NCBI RefSeq assembly: GCF_016598475.1 | Contig: NZ_JAEMUX010000025.1 | Coordinates: 1 to 64,000 of the forward strand | DNA: 64,000 nt | From: Streptomyces adelaidensis | GTDB taxonomy: Bacteria; Actinomycetota; Actinomycetes; Streptomycetales; Streptomycetaceae | Direction: 5' to 3' | Part shown: one piece after another, positions 50,262 through 58,696 of the stretch | Numbering within the stretch: position 1 is the stretch's first letter | Layout of the letters: each line of letters begins with the position of its first letter | Program-made: the position numbers and the translations under genes | Notes under the pieces: model-generated | What the model was told of the DNA's origin: nothing | Databases searched by the model: none | What the model saw: only the letters and a program-made list of their open reading frames with translations

Positions 50262-51512
50262 TCAGGCGGGTCCGGTTCCTGCAGGTTCTATGGTGACGTC
50301 GAAACCGAGTGCTTCGAGCTGGGCGGTCAGCCGCCTGGCGCGTTGCTCGGGGCTGAATCGCCTCGCTGCCCAGTCGGGGCCCAACTCCCGGTAGGGCACC
50401 TGGTCGTGGACGATGTGCCAGTAGGCAACGACGATGTCGTGACGGGTCGCACCGAGAGCCTTGAAGCCGCCCGCCCGGCCTTTGATCTGCATGTGATGCG
50501 CGTGCAGATAGGTGCCCTTGGCCTTTACCGCGCCCCAGGCCGCTTCGGTCAGCGCGGCCTTCAGCCACTTCGGACCGGGCCGGCTGCGTCCGCCCCTGCG
50601 CTTGCCGCCCGAAGCATGATTACCCGGACACACCCCCGCCCAGGAGGCGAGATGAGCCGAGGACGGGAACGCCGACATGTCCAGACCGATCTCGGCGATC
50701 AGCACCTGGGCGACCTTCGCCCCGACCCCGGGGATGGTCTGGATCAGCTCCAGGACCTCCTGGTGCGGGGCAAGCCGGATCGCGATCTCCGCATCGTAGG
50801 CGTCGAGCCGCTGCTCCAGCCCGTCGATATGCGCCAGCAGACCACGCACGATGACGCCGTGGTGCTCAATACGGAAGCGGTGCTCGAGAGCCTCCTCCAG
50901 GGCCTCCCGCTTCGAGCGGAGGCGTCCCTTGGCCAGCGCGGCCAGCTCCACCGGCGAGGTCACCCCGTCCAGCAGCGCCTCCAGCACGGCCCGCGCCGTC
51001 TTCGACCACACCTGCGAGGCCACCGAGGTCAGCTTGATACCGGCGTCCTGCAGCACCTTCTCCAGCCGCTGGACCACCCGCACCCGCTCCTGGGACACCG
51101 CCGTACGCGCCCGCGTCAGATCCCGCAGCTCACGAAACTCCTGCACCGGCACGAACGACGGCCGCACCAGACCGCACTCCAGGATCCGGGCGATCCACAC
51201 CGAATCAGCGACATCGGTCTTGCGGCCGGGCACGTTCCTCAGATGCGCCGCGTTCACCAGCCAACAGGTGAACCGCCCCTCCAACGAGGCGAAGACGGGC
51301 TTCCAGTACACCCCCGTCGCTTCCATGCCGACCAGCTCCACGCTTTCGCAGGCCAGCCAGTCACCCAGGTCGGCCAGCGCGCGCACGGTGGTCTTGAAGG
51401 TCCGGGTCTCCGTCGCCCGTGAACCTCTGCGCTGCCCCGGTGCGCGGACCGTCGCCACCGCCGTGTCCCGGTGCACGTCCAGTCCGGCACACCGCTCGAA
51501 GATCACCTGCAT
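50262..51512 (-). CDS. IS110-family transposase/recombinase
   Basis: A 416-residue DEDD transposase. The N-terminal RuvC-like domain has GLDVHRDTAVAT (Asp), ELVGMEATGVYWKP (Glu) and RKTDVADSVWIARIL (two Asp). The C-terminal Tnp_IS110/Transposase_20 part has LIQTIPGVGAKVAQVLIAEIG and the essential serine in SWAGVCPGNHASGGKRRGGR. It recombines DNA guided by an RNA transcribed from the element's non-coding end. GGAGGAGG lies 7 nt before ATG. No frameshift or stop; probably active. Confidence 0.95.
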   Translation of the reverse strand: MQVIFERCAGLDVHRDTAVATVRAPGQRRGSRATETRTFKTTVRALADLGDWLACESVELVGMEATGVYWKPVFASLEGRFTCWLVNAAHLRNVPGRKTDVADSVWIARILECGLVRPSFVPVQEFRELRDLTRARTAVSQERVRVVQRLEKVLQDAGIKLTSVASQVWSKTARAVLEALLDGVTSPVELAALAKGRLRSKREALEEALEHRFRIEHHGVIVRGLLAHIDGLEQRLDAYDAEIAIRLAPHQEVLELIQTIPGVGAKVAQVLIAEIGLDMSAFPSSAHLASWAGVCPGNHASGGKRRGGRSRPGPKWLKAALTEAAWGAVKAKGTYLHAHHMQIKGRAGGFKALGATRHDIVVAYWHIVHDQVPYRELGPDWAARRFSPEQRARRLTAQLEALGFDVTIEPAGTGPA

Positions 51513-51720
51513 GCCCGGCCTCCTCCGTGACAGCACCCATCAACGTGCCGTCCGGAAGGGGCCTACTGATCCAAAGAGTCTGAGATTCGCGCTCGCAGCA
51601 GCAGTCAACAATCCCTCAAGCCCCAGCGTCATACTTTTCCCCGGACTCGTGGATACCAAGCGTCACCGACGTCTGCCCGGACCGCACCCCACCAGCATGC
51701 GAACGGCGCCACAGAGCACT
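51513..51720 (-). ncRNA. Candidate IS110 bridge RNA region
   Basis: The non-coding DNA 5' of the transposase is where IS110-type (not IS1111-type) elements encode their bridge RNA. I cannot fold it reliably by eye, and I do not know the exact ends. The rest of the 410-nt gap to the next gene (51721-51922) shows no recognisable feature. Confidence 0.35.
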
Positions 51721-51922
51721 CAACCCGCGTGAGGAAGCGAACTAGCCACCGACCGGGAGCTGTCGCGCGCCCCGGATTCTCATCCCGCCACGGTGCCGGC
51801 GCACAGCGCCGTCATGGGTACTTTTCCCAGGTTGATGTCCGCTGCTGTCTGGCGCTCGTCTACGCGTCATGGGATCAGCCGAAGGTGAACCGCCCCACGT
51901 CGAATGGAGCCATGGGCGCGGG

Positions 51923-52462
51923 TCAGTGGCTGGCGCGGATCATTACGGTGAGGACCGGCGAGGCCGGTGAGGGCTGGCTCTGCCCAATGCCCTCGTACCC
52001 CCACGACTCGTAGAGCGCGTGAACCTTCCCTTCCCCAGCGGCCGGGTTGACCATAAGCGTGACGTACGGTTCCTCACAGGTGGCGAGGAGGGCGTCGTGG
52101 ATGCGGCGGGCGGTGCCGGTCTTCCGCCAAGTCGGCCGGACGCCGATCTCCTTCAAGGCCACGGCCGGATGCTCGGTGTACTTGTCCGCCGGCGTCGGGC
52201 TGGTGCGCTGCCAATACCGATCGCCGTGTTCGATGGTGTTGCCGTAGGCGTAGCCGACCGGATGGCCGTTCGCGTATGCGAGGACGGCCGTGAATCCGGG
52301 CTCGGTGCTATGCCGGTCGATGCGTTCGCCGAACGCGGTGACCGCATAGTTCGGCAGGTGGAGCAGTGGGGCGCGCACGTCGGCGTACACGTCGAGGAGG
52401 TCGCCGCGGGCGGTGTCGAGGGTGGTGAACGTGCGCAGTTCGATGGCAGGTGCCGTGGTCAT
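51923..52462 (-). CDS. GNAT N-acetyltransferase
   Basis: A 179-residue GNAT-fold acetyltransferase: LRTFTTLDTARGDLLDVYADVR start, AVLAYANGHPVGYAYGNTIE strand, and acetyl-CoA loop VALKEIGVRPTWRKTGTARRIHDALLA (the R/Q-x-x-G-x-G/A type), then LMVNPAAGEGKVHALYESWGYEGIGQ. Its start overlaps the stop of the TPR regulator gene (ATGA), so they form one transcription unit diverging from the FxLD precursor. It may modify a cluster product, but this is only context. Confidence 0.85.
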   Translation of the reverse strand: MTTAPAIELRTFTTLDTARGDLLDVYADVRAPLLHLPNYAVTAFGERIDRHSTEPGFTAVLAYANGHPVGYAYGNTIEHGDRYWQRTSPTPADKYTEHPAVALKEIGVRPTWRKTGTARRIHDALLATCEEPYVTLMVNPAAGEGKVHALYESWGYEGIGQSQPSPASPVLTVMIRASH

Positions 52463-53446
52463 GCGGCCATCCTCCAGGCGGCGGTGTGCTCGGTCCAGGT
52501 CTGCACGCTGGAACCGCCCGGCGCGATGGCGCGCAGCGCAGCCCCGAACTCCTGCAGCATGCGCGTCACCCGGGCGTGCTGGGTAGCGGCCTCGGCGGGG
52601 ACCTTCATCGCGGTGGCCGTGGCGGCGTCGGGTGCGCCCTGGGCGAGTTGGGCGTGGGCGAGCCGGGTCGTAGTGATGGCCCGGGACCGGATCATGTGGG
52701 GCCGGAGGGCGGACAGGCAGCGGTGGGCGTGGTACTCGGCGGTGGAGTAGTCGCCGAGCGCCAAGTGCGCTGACAGGGCCAGGGAGTCCAGCTCGGCCTG
52801 GTCGTAGAAGGCGAGCATCCACACCGGTCGGTAGTCGGCGGGGTCGGCGCGCAGCATGGCGTCCTGGGCCTGCTCGAAGGCACGACGGGTGCCGGCGCGG
52901 TCCTGTGCCGACCCGTGAATGGCCCCCTGGCGAGCCAGGCCGAGAGACGCGAACAGGGGGTCTCGGCGTGTGAGGTGCAGGTTGCGGGCGACGTCGTTGG
53001 CGGCGAACGCGTCGGCAGGTCGGCCCATGTGGCGGTACATGGTGCCCGCGTGGCTCCAGATGCGGAACTTGATCTCCTGGTCGCCGGACATCTCAGCGAG
53101 GGCCTGCGCCTCACGCATGTGCGCCTTCGCAACATCGTAACGGCGGCCGTCGATGGCCGCCCACATCGCCGAGGAGCGGAACGCGGCTGCGGAGGCGTAG
53201 AGGTTGCTGCGTACACGCTGGCTGGCTGCCGGCGTTCTGGAGGTTCAGGGCCTCGTCGGCCAGCGCGGCGGCCCGCTGCTCGATGCCGAGTTGGCCGCCG
53301 TGGCGGTGGTCGCTGGCGATGATCTCGGCGAAGCGCTTCTGTAGACGGTCGACGTCGCTCATGCCGATGCGGCGCGATGCGGTGCCGGGCGAGGCTGCTG
53401 CGGCGGCAGCCGCTGCGATGCCGCCGACGAGGGAACGGCGCTTCAT
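52459..53446 (-). pseudogene. TPR-type regulator, HTH domain lost and frameshifted
   Basis: Two frames make up one protein: 53446 to about 53222 (KRRSLVGGIAAAAAA ... RAAALADEALNLQNAGSQ), and about 53220 to 52459 (RVRSNLYASAAAFRSSAMWAAIDGRRYDVAKAHMREAQALAEM to the end). The break is a 4-bp insertion in a GCTG run (53217-53228). The intact form would be a helical TPR-like region like the C-terminal part of the 3077 regulator, where the equivalent MRRRTLLAAAG follows a 105-residue HTH. That HTH is missing here; the sequence runs into the FxLD precursor on the other strand. Both defects argue that it is inactive. Confidence 0.75.
53217..53228. repeat. Triple GCTG run at the regulator frameshift
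   Basis: Three consecutive GCTG units. Removing one restores a single continuous reading frame across the regulator gene, so this looks like slipped-strand expansion. Confidence 0.8.
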
Positions 53447-53543
53447 GTCTCTCGTTGAGATCGCCGACCCGGCGGGTCTGGTCAATCTGACCGACGACGG
53501 CTGCGGCTCCACCTGCGGAGCCTGCACCACCAACGTCGCCTGA
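53445..53543 (+). CDS. FxLD-family lanthipeptide precursor, leader truncated
   Basis: The 32-residue frame ends with VNLTDDGCGSTCGACTTNVA, the hallmark core of FxLD-type lanthipeptides. Ser22, Thr23, Thr28 and Thr29 can be dehydrated and Cys20, Cys24 and Cys27 can form lanthionine rings. The leader is reduced to SLVEIADPAGLVNLTD. The family-defining F-x-L-D motif and the preceding 15-20 residues are absent. The ATG overlaps, head to head, the first codon of the minus-strand regulator, so there is no room for a promoter or ribosome-binding site of its own. Probably a remnant. Confidence 0.75.
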   Translation: MSLVEIADPAGLVNLTDDGCGSTCGACTTNVA

Positions 53544-53632
53544 CCGGACATCAGGTCAATCCGGGCTGGTGCCGCCGCGCCCCGGCGTGGCGGCACCAGC
53601 CGCCCGTCCCCACACCTCCACGGAGGTAGTCG

Positions 53633-56600
53633 GTGATTGCTCCGCCCGCAGCGTTCCGAACCGGCACAACAACTCTCGTGCGCGCCGTAGCCCGGCCGTC
53701 GCTGCCGGTTCCTCCGTGCCCTGACCTCGATGACCGCTCGCCCAGCAGCTTGGCGGCCTGTCTCACGTGGCTGCGGGCGGTCTGGGCGAACCAGGATGTC
53801 GCCGAGGCACTGCAACACTCCAGCCCGGTCCTGGCCGCGCAGCTACAGGCCCTCTGCAAGGCCGAGCGGCCTCCTGTGCGGGACGTACGGCGCGCGGCGC
53901 AGTCCGAAGCCCGCTATCTGCTGCGGGCCGAGCACCGTGCTACGCCTTTCGGCCTGTTCGCCGGCGTGACCACCGCAGTGTTCGGTCCGCAGCCGCGTTC
54001 GGGCTGGGGCGTGGAGCATGTGGCCGTCGGCCGCGCGGGGGCAGAGTGGCTGGCCGCCGTGGTCGACCGGCTGGAGTCGTGCCCGGACCTCCTCGAACGG
54101 CTGCCCGTCGTCGTCAACAACACTGTGACCAGCCGGGGAGACCGGCTCATCGTGCCGTTCCAGCCCGACGTCCAGGACGACCGGACACGCGCGGTCGAAA
54201 CGTCCCTGGCCCTGACCGCACCGGTGCGCGCGATCCTCGCCGTGGCCCTGGCGCCGATCCAGGTCGGAATGCTCATGGACAAGCTTCGGGCAGAGTTCCC
54301 CGAAGCAGGGGCAGCAAGGGCGCGTGATCTGCTGGCAGAGCTGATCCGGCGGCGGGTGCTGATCACGAGCTTGCACGCGCCGAGCACCGAGACCGACGCC
54401 CTCGGCTATCTACTCGACCAGCTCGACGCGATCGATGCCGGAACCCTCGCTCCGGTCACAGAGACAGTGCGCGAGCTTCGCGCGGTCCGGGCGGGACTGG
54501 AAGAGTGCGCCACACGCGGTGGCCGAGACAGCGTCGCAGCACGGATGCGGGCCCTCGTGCCCAGCCTGCGCCGCCACCCCGTCGCGCTCGACCTGCGCCT
54601 GGACGCGCAGATCGTTCTGCCGGACGATGCAGCCCGGGAGATCGAGCGTGCGGCCCTCATCCTGACCCGGGTGAGCACCCGCCCGTACGGGACCGCGGCG
54701 TGGGGCGAGTACCACCAGCGGTTCTACGAGCGGTATGGCATCGGCACCATGGTGCCGCTCCGAGAGGTCGTGGCGGACAGCGGCACCGGATATCCCGATG
54801 GCTACCCGGGCAGTCCGGCCGGCGCGCGTCGGCCTCGCGTCTCCGCCCGGGATGACGCCCTCGTACGGCTGGCGCAGACCGCCGTACTCGACGGCCGCGA
54901 CGAGGCGCTACTCACCGACGACCTGGTTGCGGCCCTGGACGTGGGGCCGGATGAGCCTCGGGTGCCACCGCACTTGGAGGTCGGTGTGAGGGTGTATGCG
55001 GCCGGCCTGGAGGAGTTGCAGCGCGGGCGGTTCCGGCTGGAGGTCGTGAGCGTGTCCCGAGGCGTCGGCGTCTCCACGGGCCGGTTCCTCAGCGTGCTGG
55101 CCCCCTCCGACCGCGAGGCTCTGGCCACAGAACTCGCCGACCTCCCGACGGCGGACAGCAACACCGTGCCCGCGCAGCTCTCTTTCCCGCCCCTGCTCCC
55201 CGAGAGCGCCCACGTCACCCGCGCCCCGCAGGTCCTGCCCACCGTGATCAGCCTCCAGGAACACCGCGCCCGGCAGGACGCTGTCCTCACCCCGGCGGAC
55301 TTGGCGGTGGGGTGTGACGGCCGCCGCATGTATCTCGCCGCCCCTGACCGCGGCCACCGTGTCGAGGCCGTCGGGGTGCACGCGTTGAACCTGCGCACCC
55401 ACACTCCGCCGCTGGCGCGGTTCCTCACAGAACTGTCCCGCGCCCAGTGCGCGCCGGTCACCGTGTTCGACTGGGGCGCCGCCGCGGCGATGCCGTTCCT
55501 TCCACGCCTGCGGTACGGGCGCACCGTGCTGGCCCCGGCACGCTGGCGGCTGGAGGCGTTCGAGCTGCCCGGCCGCGCCCGTCCTCGGGCCGAGTGGGAC
55601 GCCGCGCTCACCGGCTGGCGGGATCGGCGGCGGCTGCCTCGCCGCGTCCACCTCGTGGAGGACGACCGACGCCTCTTCCTCGACCTCGACGAGGCCGGCC
55701 ACCGGACGCTCCTGCGCCAACACCTCGACCGTACGCACCTGGCCGTACTCGTCGAGGCCCCGAAACCGGAGGCGTACGGCTGGTGCGACGGGCGAGCACA
55801 CGAGGTCGTAGTGCCCCTCAAGTCGACCCGGCCGTCGACGTGGCCGCCCCTGCCCGCGCCCACGCAGGCCCGTCTCCTCTGCCCGGCCCAGATCCAGACC
55901 CCTGCTTCCTCCCCCGTACTTCTGGCCGCTCTGTACGGAGATGCCCGCCTCCAAGACACCCTGCTTTCCCAGCACTTGCCCGTCCTACTCAAACAACTCG
56001 GCAACCCACCATGGTGGTTCATCCGCTTCCGTGACCCGGACCAACACCTTCGCGTACGTATCGCACTCCCTGCCCCGGAAGCATTCGCCGAGACGGCCCA
56101 TGTGGTGAGCGCCTGGGCCGACGAGCTGCGCGACGCCGGCCTGCTGACCGATCTGCGGTACTCAACCTCGTACCGCGAGATGGGCCGCTGGGGCTCCGGC
56201 GCCGCATGGGAGGCGGCCGAGGCGGTGTTCCGGGCGGACTCACGCGCCGTCCTGACCCAGCTCGCGCAGCCGCAGCGCCCCGGCGCGCGCACGCTGGTGG
56301 CCGCCCATACCGTCGCCGTCGCCTCCGCGTTCCTCGGCAGCACCGGAGCCGGGATGCGGTGGCTGATCGACCACATCCCGGCGACAGCCCCCCCGCCGGT
56401 TCCGCGCCCGCAGTTCACCGAGGCTGTACGGCTCGCCAATCCGTGCGACGACTGGGCGGCGCTGCGCCGTGTCCCAGGCGGAGACGCCATCGTGTCGGGA
56501 TGGGCAGACCGGGATACGGCACTCGCCGCGTACCGACCGCACCTGCCGGGCCCGGACACCCAGGGCATCGCCGTCGACGACGTCCTGACCTCCCTGCTGC

Positions 56601-56716
56601 ACGTCCACTTCGTGCGGCACATCGCCGTGAACTTCCCGGAAGAAGAGGTGTGCCTCTACCTGGCGCGCGCCGCCGCCCTGGCCTGGACCGCCCGTACCAC
56701 CGGGAGGACCTCATGA
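53633..56716 (+). CDS. Lanthipeptide dehydratase, LanB type
   Basis: A 1027-residue class I lanthipeptide dehydratase. It transfers glutamate from Glu-tRNA to Ser/Thr of the precursor and eliminates it to give Dha/Dhb. The N-terminal glutamylation domain starts near 60 (RRAAQSEARYLLRAEHRATPFGLFAGV) and runs to about 690. The C-terminal elimination domain (SpaB_C/thiopeptide-type, about 760-1020) contains WWFIRFRDPDQHLRVRIALP and YSTSYREMGRWGSGAAWEAAEAVFRAD. Length and domains are complete. GGAGG lies 6 nt before GTG. The LanC gene overlaps its stop. Its natural substrate is the FxLD precursor 90 nt upstream. Confidence 0.93.
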   Translation: MIAPPAAFRTGTTTLVRAVARPSLPVPPCPDLDDRSPSSLAACLTWLRAVWANQDVAEALQHSSPVLAAQLQALCKAERPPVRDVRRAAQSEARYLLRAEHRATPFGLFAGVTTAVFGPQPRSGWGVEHVAVGRAGAEWLAAVVDRLESCPDLLERLPVVVNNTVTSRGDRLIVPFQPDVQDDRTRAVETSLALTAPVRAILAVALAPIQVGMLMDKLRAEFPEAGAARARDLLAELIRRRVLITSLHAPSTETDALGYLLDQLDAIDAGTLAPVTETVRELRAVRAGLEECATRGGRDSVAARMRALVPSLRRHPVALDLRLDAQIVLPDDAAREIERAALILTRVSTRPYGTAAWGEYHQRFYERYGIGTMVPLREVVADSGTGYPDGYPGSPAGARRPRVSARDDALVRLAQTAVLDGRDEALLTDDLVAALDVGPDEPRVPPHLEVGVRVYAAGLEELQRGRFRLEVVSVSRGVGVSTGRFLSVLAPSDREALATELADLPTADSNTVPAQLSFPPLLPESAHVTRAPQVLPTVISLQEHRARQDAVLTPADLAVGCDGRRMYLAAPDRGHRVEAVGVHALNLRTHTPPLARFLTELSRAQCAPVTVFDWGAAAAMPFLPRLRYGRTVLAPARWRLEAFELPGRARPRAEWDAALTGWRDRRRLPRRVHLVEDDRRLFLDLDEAGHRTLLRQHLDRTHLAVLVEAPKPEAYGWCDGRAHEVVVPLKSTRPSTWPPLPAPTQARLLCPAQIQTPASSPVLLAALYGDARLQDTLLSQHLPVLLKQLGNPPWWFIRFRDPDQHLRVRIALPAPEAFAETAHVVSAWADELRDAGLLTDLRYSTSYREMGRWGSGAAWEAAEAVFRADSRAVLTQLAQPQRPGARTLVAAHTVAVASAFLGSTGAGMRWLIDHIPATAPPPVPRPQFTEAVRLANPCDDWAALRRVPGGDAIVSGWADRDTALAAYRPHLPGPDTQGIAVDDVLTSLLHVHFVRHIAVNFPEEEVCLYLARAAALAWTARTTGRTS

Positions 56717-57309
56717 CCGCCCACCCCGCGCTCGACCTGGTCGACGCCGTCGCGTCCCAGCTCGCCGACCCCGAAACTGCGTACCTCGGGGCCCGGGCGA
56801 CCTCCTCGGACTGGCAGCACCTCGCGTACGGCCCTCCGGGCATCGCGCTCCTGCACATCGAGCGGGCCTCGAAGGGCCTGGGCCCGTGGCAGCGGGTCCA
56901 CGACTGGCTCGCCGCCGCCTCGCGGGAGCCGTTCACCAGTGGCCCCGACAGTCATCCCTTCTACGGGGCGTCCGCCTTCGCCCACGCCCTGGCCTGCGCC
57001 GCCGACCAACTCCCCAATTCCTACCAGCGCGCCCTGAACACGATGGACCGGCAGATCGAGATCGACGCCGTACGCCGCCTCGACGCCGCACATCGCCGCA
57101 TCGATGCCGGACGCCTGCCTGAGCTCGCCGAGTTCGACGCTATCCGTGGCCTCACCGGATACGGGGCCTATCTCCTGCGCCGTGACCCCGGCAGCTCCAC
57201 GATGCGCGCCATCCTCGACTACTGCGTGCGCCTCACCGAACCGATCACTCAGGGACGACCAGAGCGCCCTGTCCAACATCGCACGAGAGGTAATCATGGG
57301 AACAAATGA
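56713..57309 (+). pseudogene. LanC lanthionine cyclase, C-terminal half missing
   Basis: The first 178 residues match the start of a LanC-like cyclase (WQHLAYGPPGIALLHIERASKGLGPWQRVHDWLAAA, GPDSHPFYGASAFAHALACAA, RGLTGYGAYLLRRDPGSSTMRAILDYCVRLTEPI). A complete LanC has about 400 residues and binds zinc through two Cys and a His in its second half; none of these remain. After EPIT the frame changes to unrelated RPERPVQHRTRGNHGNK and stops inside the start of the methyltransferase gene. The deletion joins LanC directly to that gene. Confidence 0.75.
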
Positions 57310-58609
57310 CGAGACCGCGTTGCCCAACGAGGCACCGACCGCCGCCGATAGCGTCAGCGCGGTGAACACCGACACGATCGTCACCCCCACGTCGGACGCC
57401 GAGCGCCTCCGCAACGCCCTGGTCGACCAGCTCCGCGCGGACGGGCACGCCCACACGACCGCCGTCGAGACCGCGTTGCGCACTGTGCCCCGCCACGTGT
57501 TCGTGCCCGACGCGTCACTCGAAGACGCCTACGCCAACGCACCGGTGCACATCAAGTACGACACCGACGGCACGTCCATCTCGTGCGCCTCCCAGCCGGG
57601 CGTCGTCGCTCTCATGCTGGACCAGCTCGACGCTCGGCCCGGTGAGCGCGTTCTCGAACTCGGCGCCGGCACCGGCTACAACGCCGCTCTGTTGGCCCAC
57701 CTGGTCGGCGAGAGCGGGCACGTGACCACTCTGGACGTCGATGTCGACCTCGTGGAGGGTGCTCGCGCGCACCTCGTCGCCGCCGGGATCACCAACGTCG
57801 AGGCCGTGACCCGCGACGGGGCCCTCGGATACGCCGAGGGAGCGCCGTACGGCCGGATCATCGCCACCGTGGGCGCGCACGGCGTGCCGCACCCCTGGCT
57901 GCAGCAGCTCGCCCCCGGTGGACGGCTCCTCGTCCCCCAGCGACTCAAGGGCAGCGTCTCCCGCTCCATCGCCTATGAGCAGCGCGACGGCCGATGGGTG
58001 TCCCTCGGCAGCGAGATGAACACCTTCATGCCGCTCCGGCGCGGCATCGCCGACGACGACCGCCGAGTCATCCCGCTCAGCGCCGACGGCACCGTCCGGC
58101 TCCAGGCGCCCGCCGGGCAGAACATCGACGCCGACGACCTCGCCGGTGTCCTGGGCCAGCCGCGCACCGAGGAATGGACCGGCATGACGGTCCGCGCCAT
58201 GGAGTCACCGGAATGGATGGAACTGTTCCTCACCTGTTCCCTTCCCTCCGGCCTGATCCGGATGCTGTTCCCCCAGAGCGCCAAGGGCGGTCTGCTCACC
58301 GAGGACCCCTACCCCTCCTCAACCGCAGCCGTCGAAAAGGGCGCCGTCACCTACCTGGCGCGACGCCTGTCGCAGGAAAAGACCCCCGAGGGCGGCAAAC
58401 TCTGGGAGTTCGGGGTCATCGGCCACGGCCCCGGCAGCGACGAACAGGCCGCGAGGGTCGCCGACGCCATCCGCACCTGGGACCGCGAATACCGCGACCG
58501 CGAAGCCACGTTCGAAATCCAGCCCCTCGACGCGCCTGCCATCGAGCAGCGCCCCGGCCTCTTTGCTCTCGACACCCCACTGAACCGCATCGTCGTCGAC
58601 TGGCGGTGA
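57296..58609 (+). CDS. FxLD-system methyltransferase (PCMT-like)
   Basis: A 437-residue O-methyltransferase of the protein-L-isoaspartate methyltransferase fold, in the form found in FxLD lanthipeptide clusters. SAM motif I is ERVLELGAGTGYNA (117-130), preceded by the PCMT-type SISCASQPGVVALMLDQL and followed by HVTTLDVDVDLVEGA. The second half (about 240-437) is a cluster-specific extension. Related LanS enzymes methylate an Asp of the lanthipeptide, leading to succinimide and isoaspartate; the precursor here has two such Asp (DD before GCGS). The ATG is set by GAGAGG upstream. It follows the truncated LanC gene. Confidence 0.88.
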   Translation: MGTNDETALPNEAPTAADSVSAVNTDTIVTPTSDAERLRNALVDQLRADGHAHTTAVETALRTVPRHVFVPDASLEDAYANAPVHIKYDTDGTSISCASQPGVVALMLDQLDARPGERVLELGAGTGYNAALLAHLVGESGHVTTLDVDVDLVEGARAHLVAAGITNVEAVTRDGALGYAEGAPYGRIIATVGAHGVPHPWLQQLAPGGRLLVPQRLKGSVSRSIAYEQRDGRWVSLGSEMNTFMPLRRGIADDDRRVIPLSADGTVRLQAPAGQNIDADDLAGVLGQPRTEEWTGMTVRAMESPEWMELFLTCSLPSGLIRMLFPQSAKGGLLTEDPYPSSTAAVEKGAVTYLARRLSQEKTPEGGKLWEFGVIGHGPGSDEQAARVADAIRTWDREYRDREATFEIQPLDAPAIEQRPGLFALDTPLNRIVVDWR

Positions 58610-58625
58610 CGCCCCAGGCGTAGCG

Positions 58626-58662
58626 GACGGTGCCCATCGGCGTACGGCCGACGGGCACCGTC
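58626..58662 (+). terminator. Hairpin after the methyltransferase gene
   Basis: GACGGTGCCCATCGGC pairs over 16 bp (one G-T) with GCCGACGGGCACCGTC around a short loop, 17 nt past the stop. The next gene on the same strand starts 35 nt further on, so it may be an attenuator. Confidence 0.65.
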
Positions 58663-58696
58663 GCCCAGCAGTTCTCACTCACGCCCCGGGGGATCC

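Larger units (their letters stand above)
50200..51720 (-). mobile_element. IS110-family insertion sequence (approximate limits)
   Basis: One intact transposase gene with short non-coding flanks. IS110 elements have no terminal inverted repeats and make no target duplication, so the exact ends cannot be read here. The left limit is estimated after the ImmA fragment, and the right limit from the loss of any structure before the next gene. Confidence 0.65.

Noticed and set aside
49257-51422. 721-codon plus-strand frame spanning HD, ImmA and IS110 regions
   Set aside because: Only the ImmA-like stretch is real; the rest is antisense to the HD gene and the transposase.
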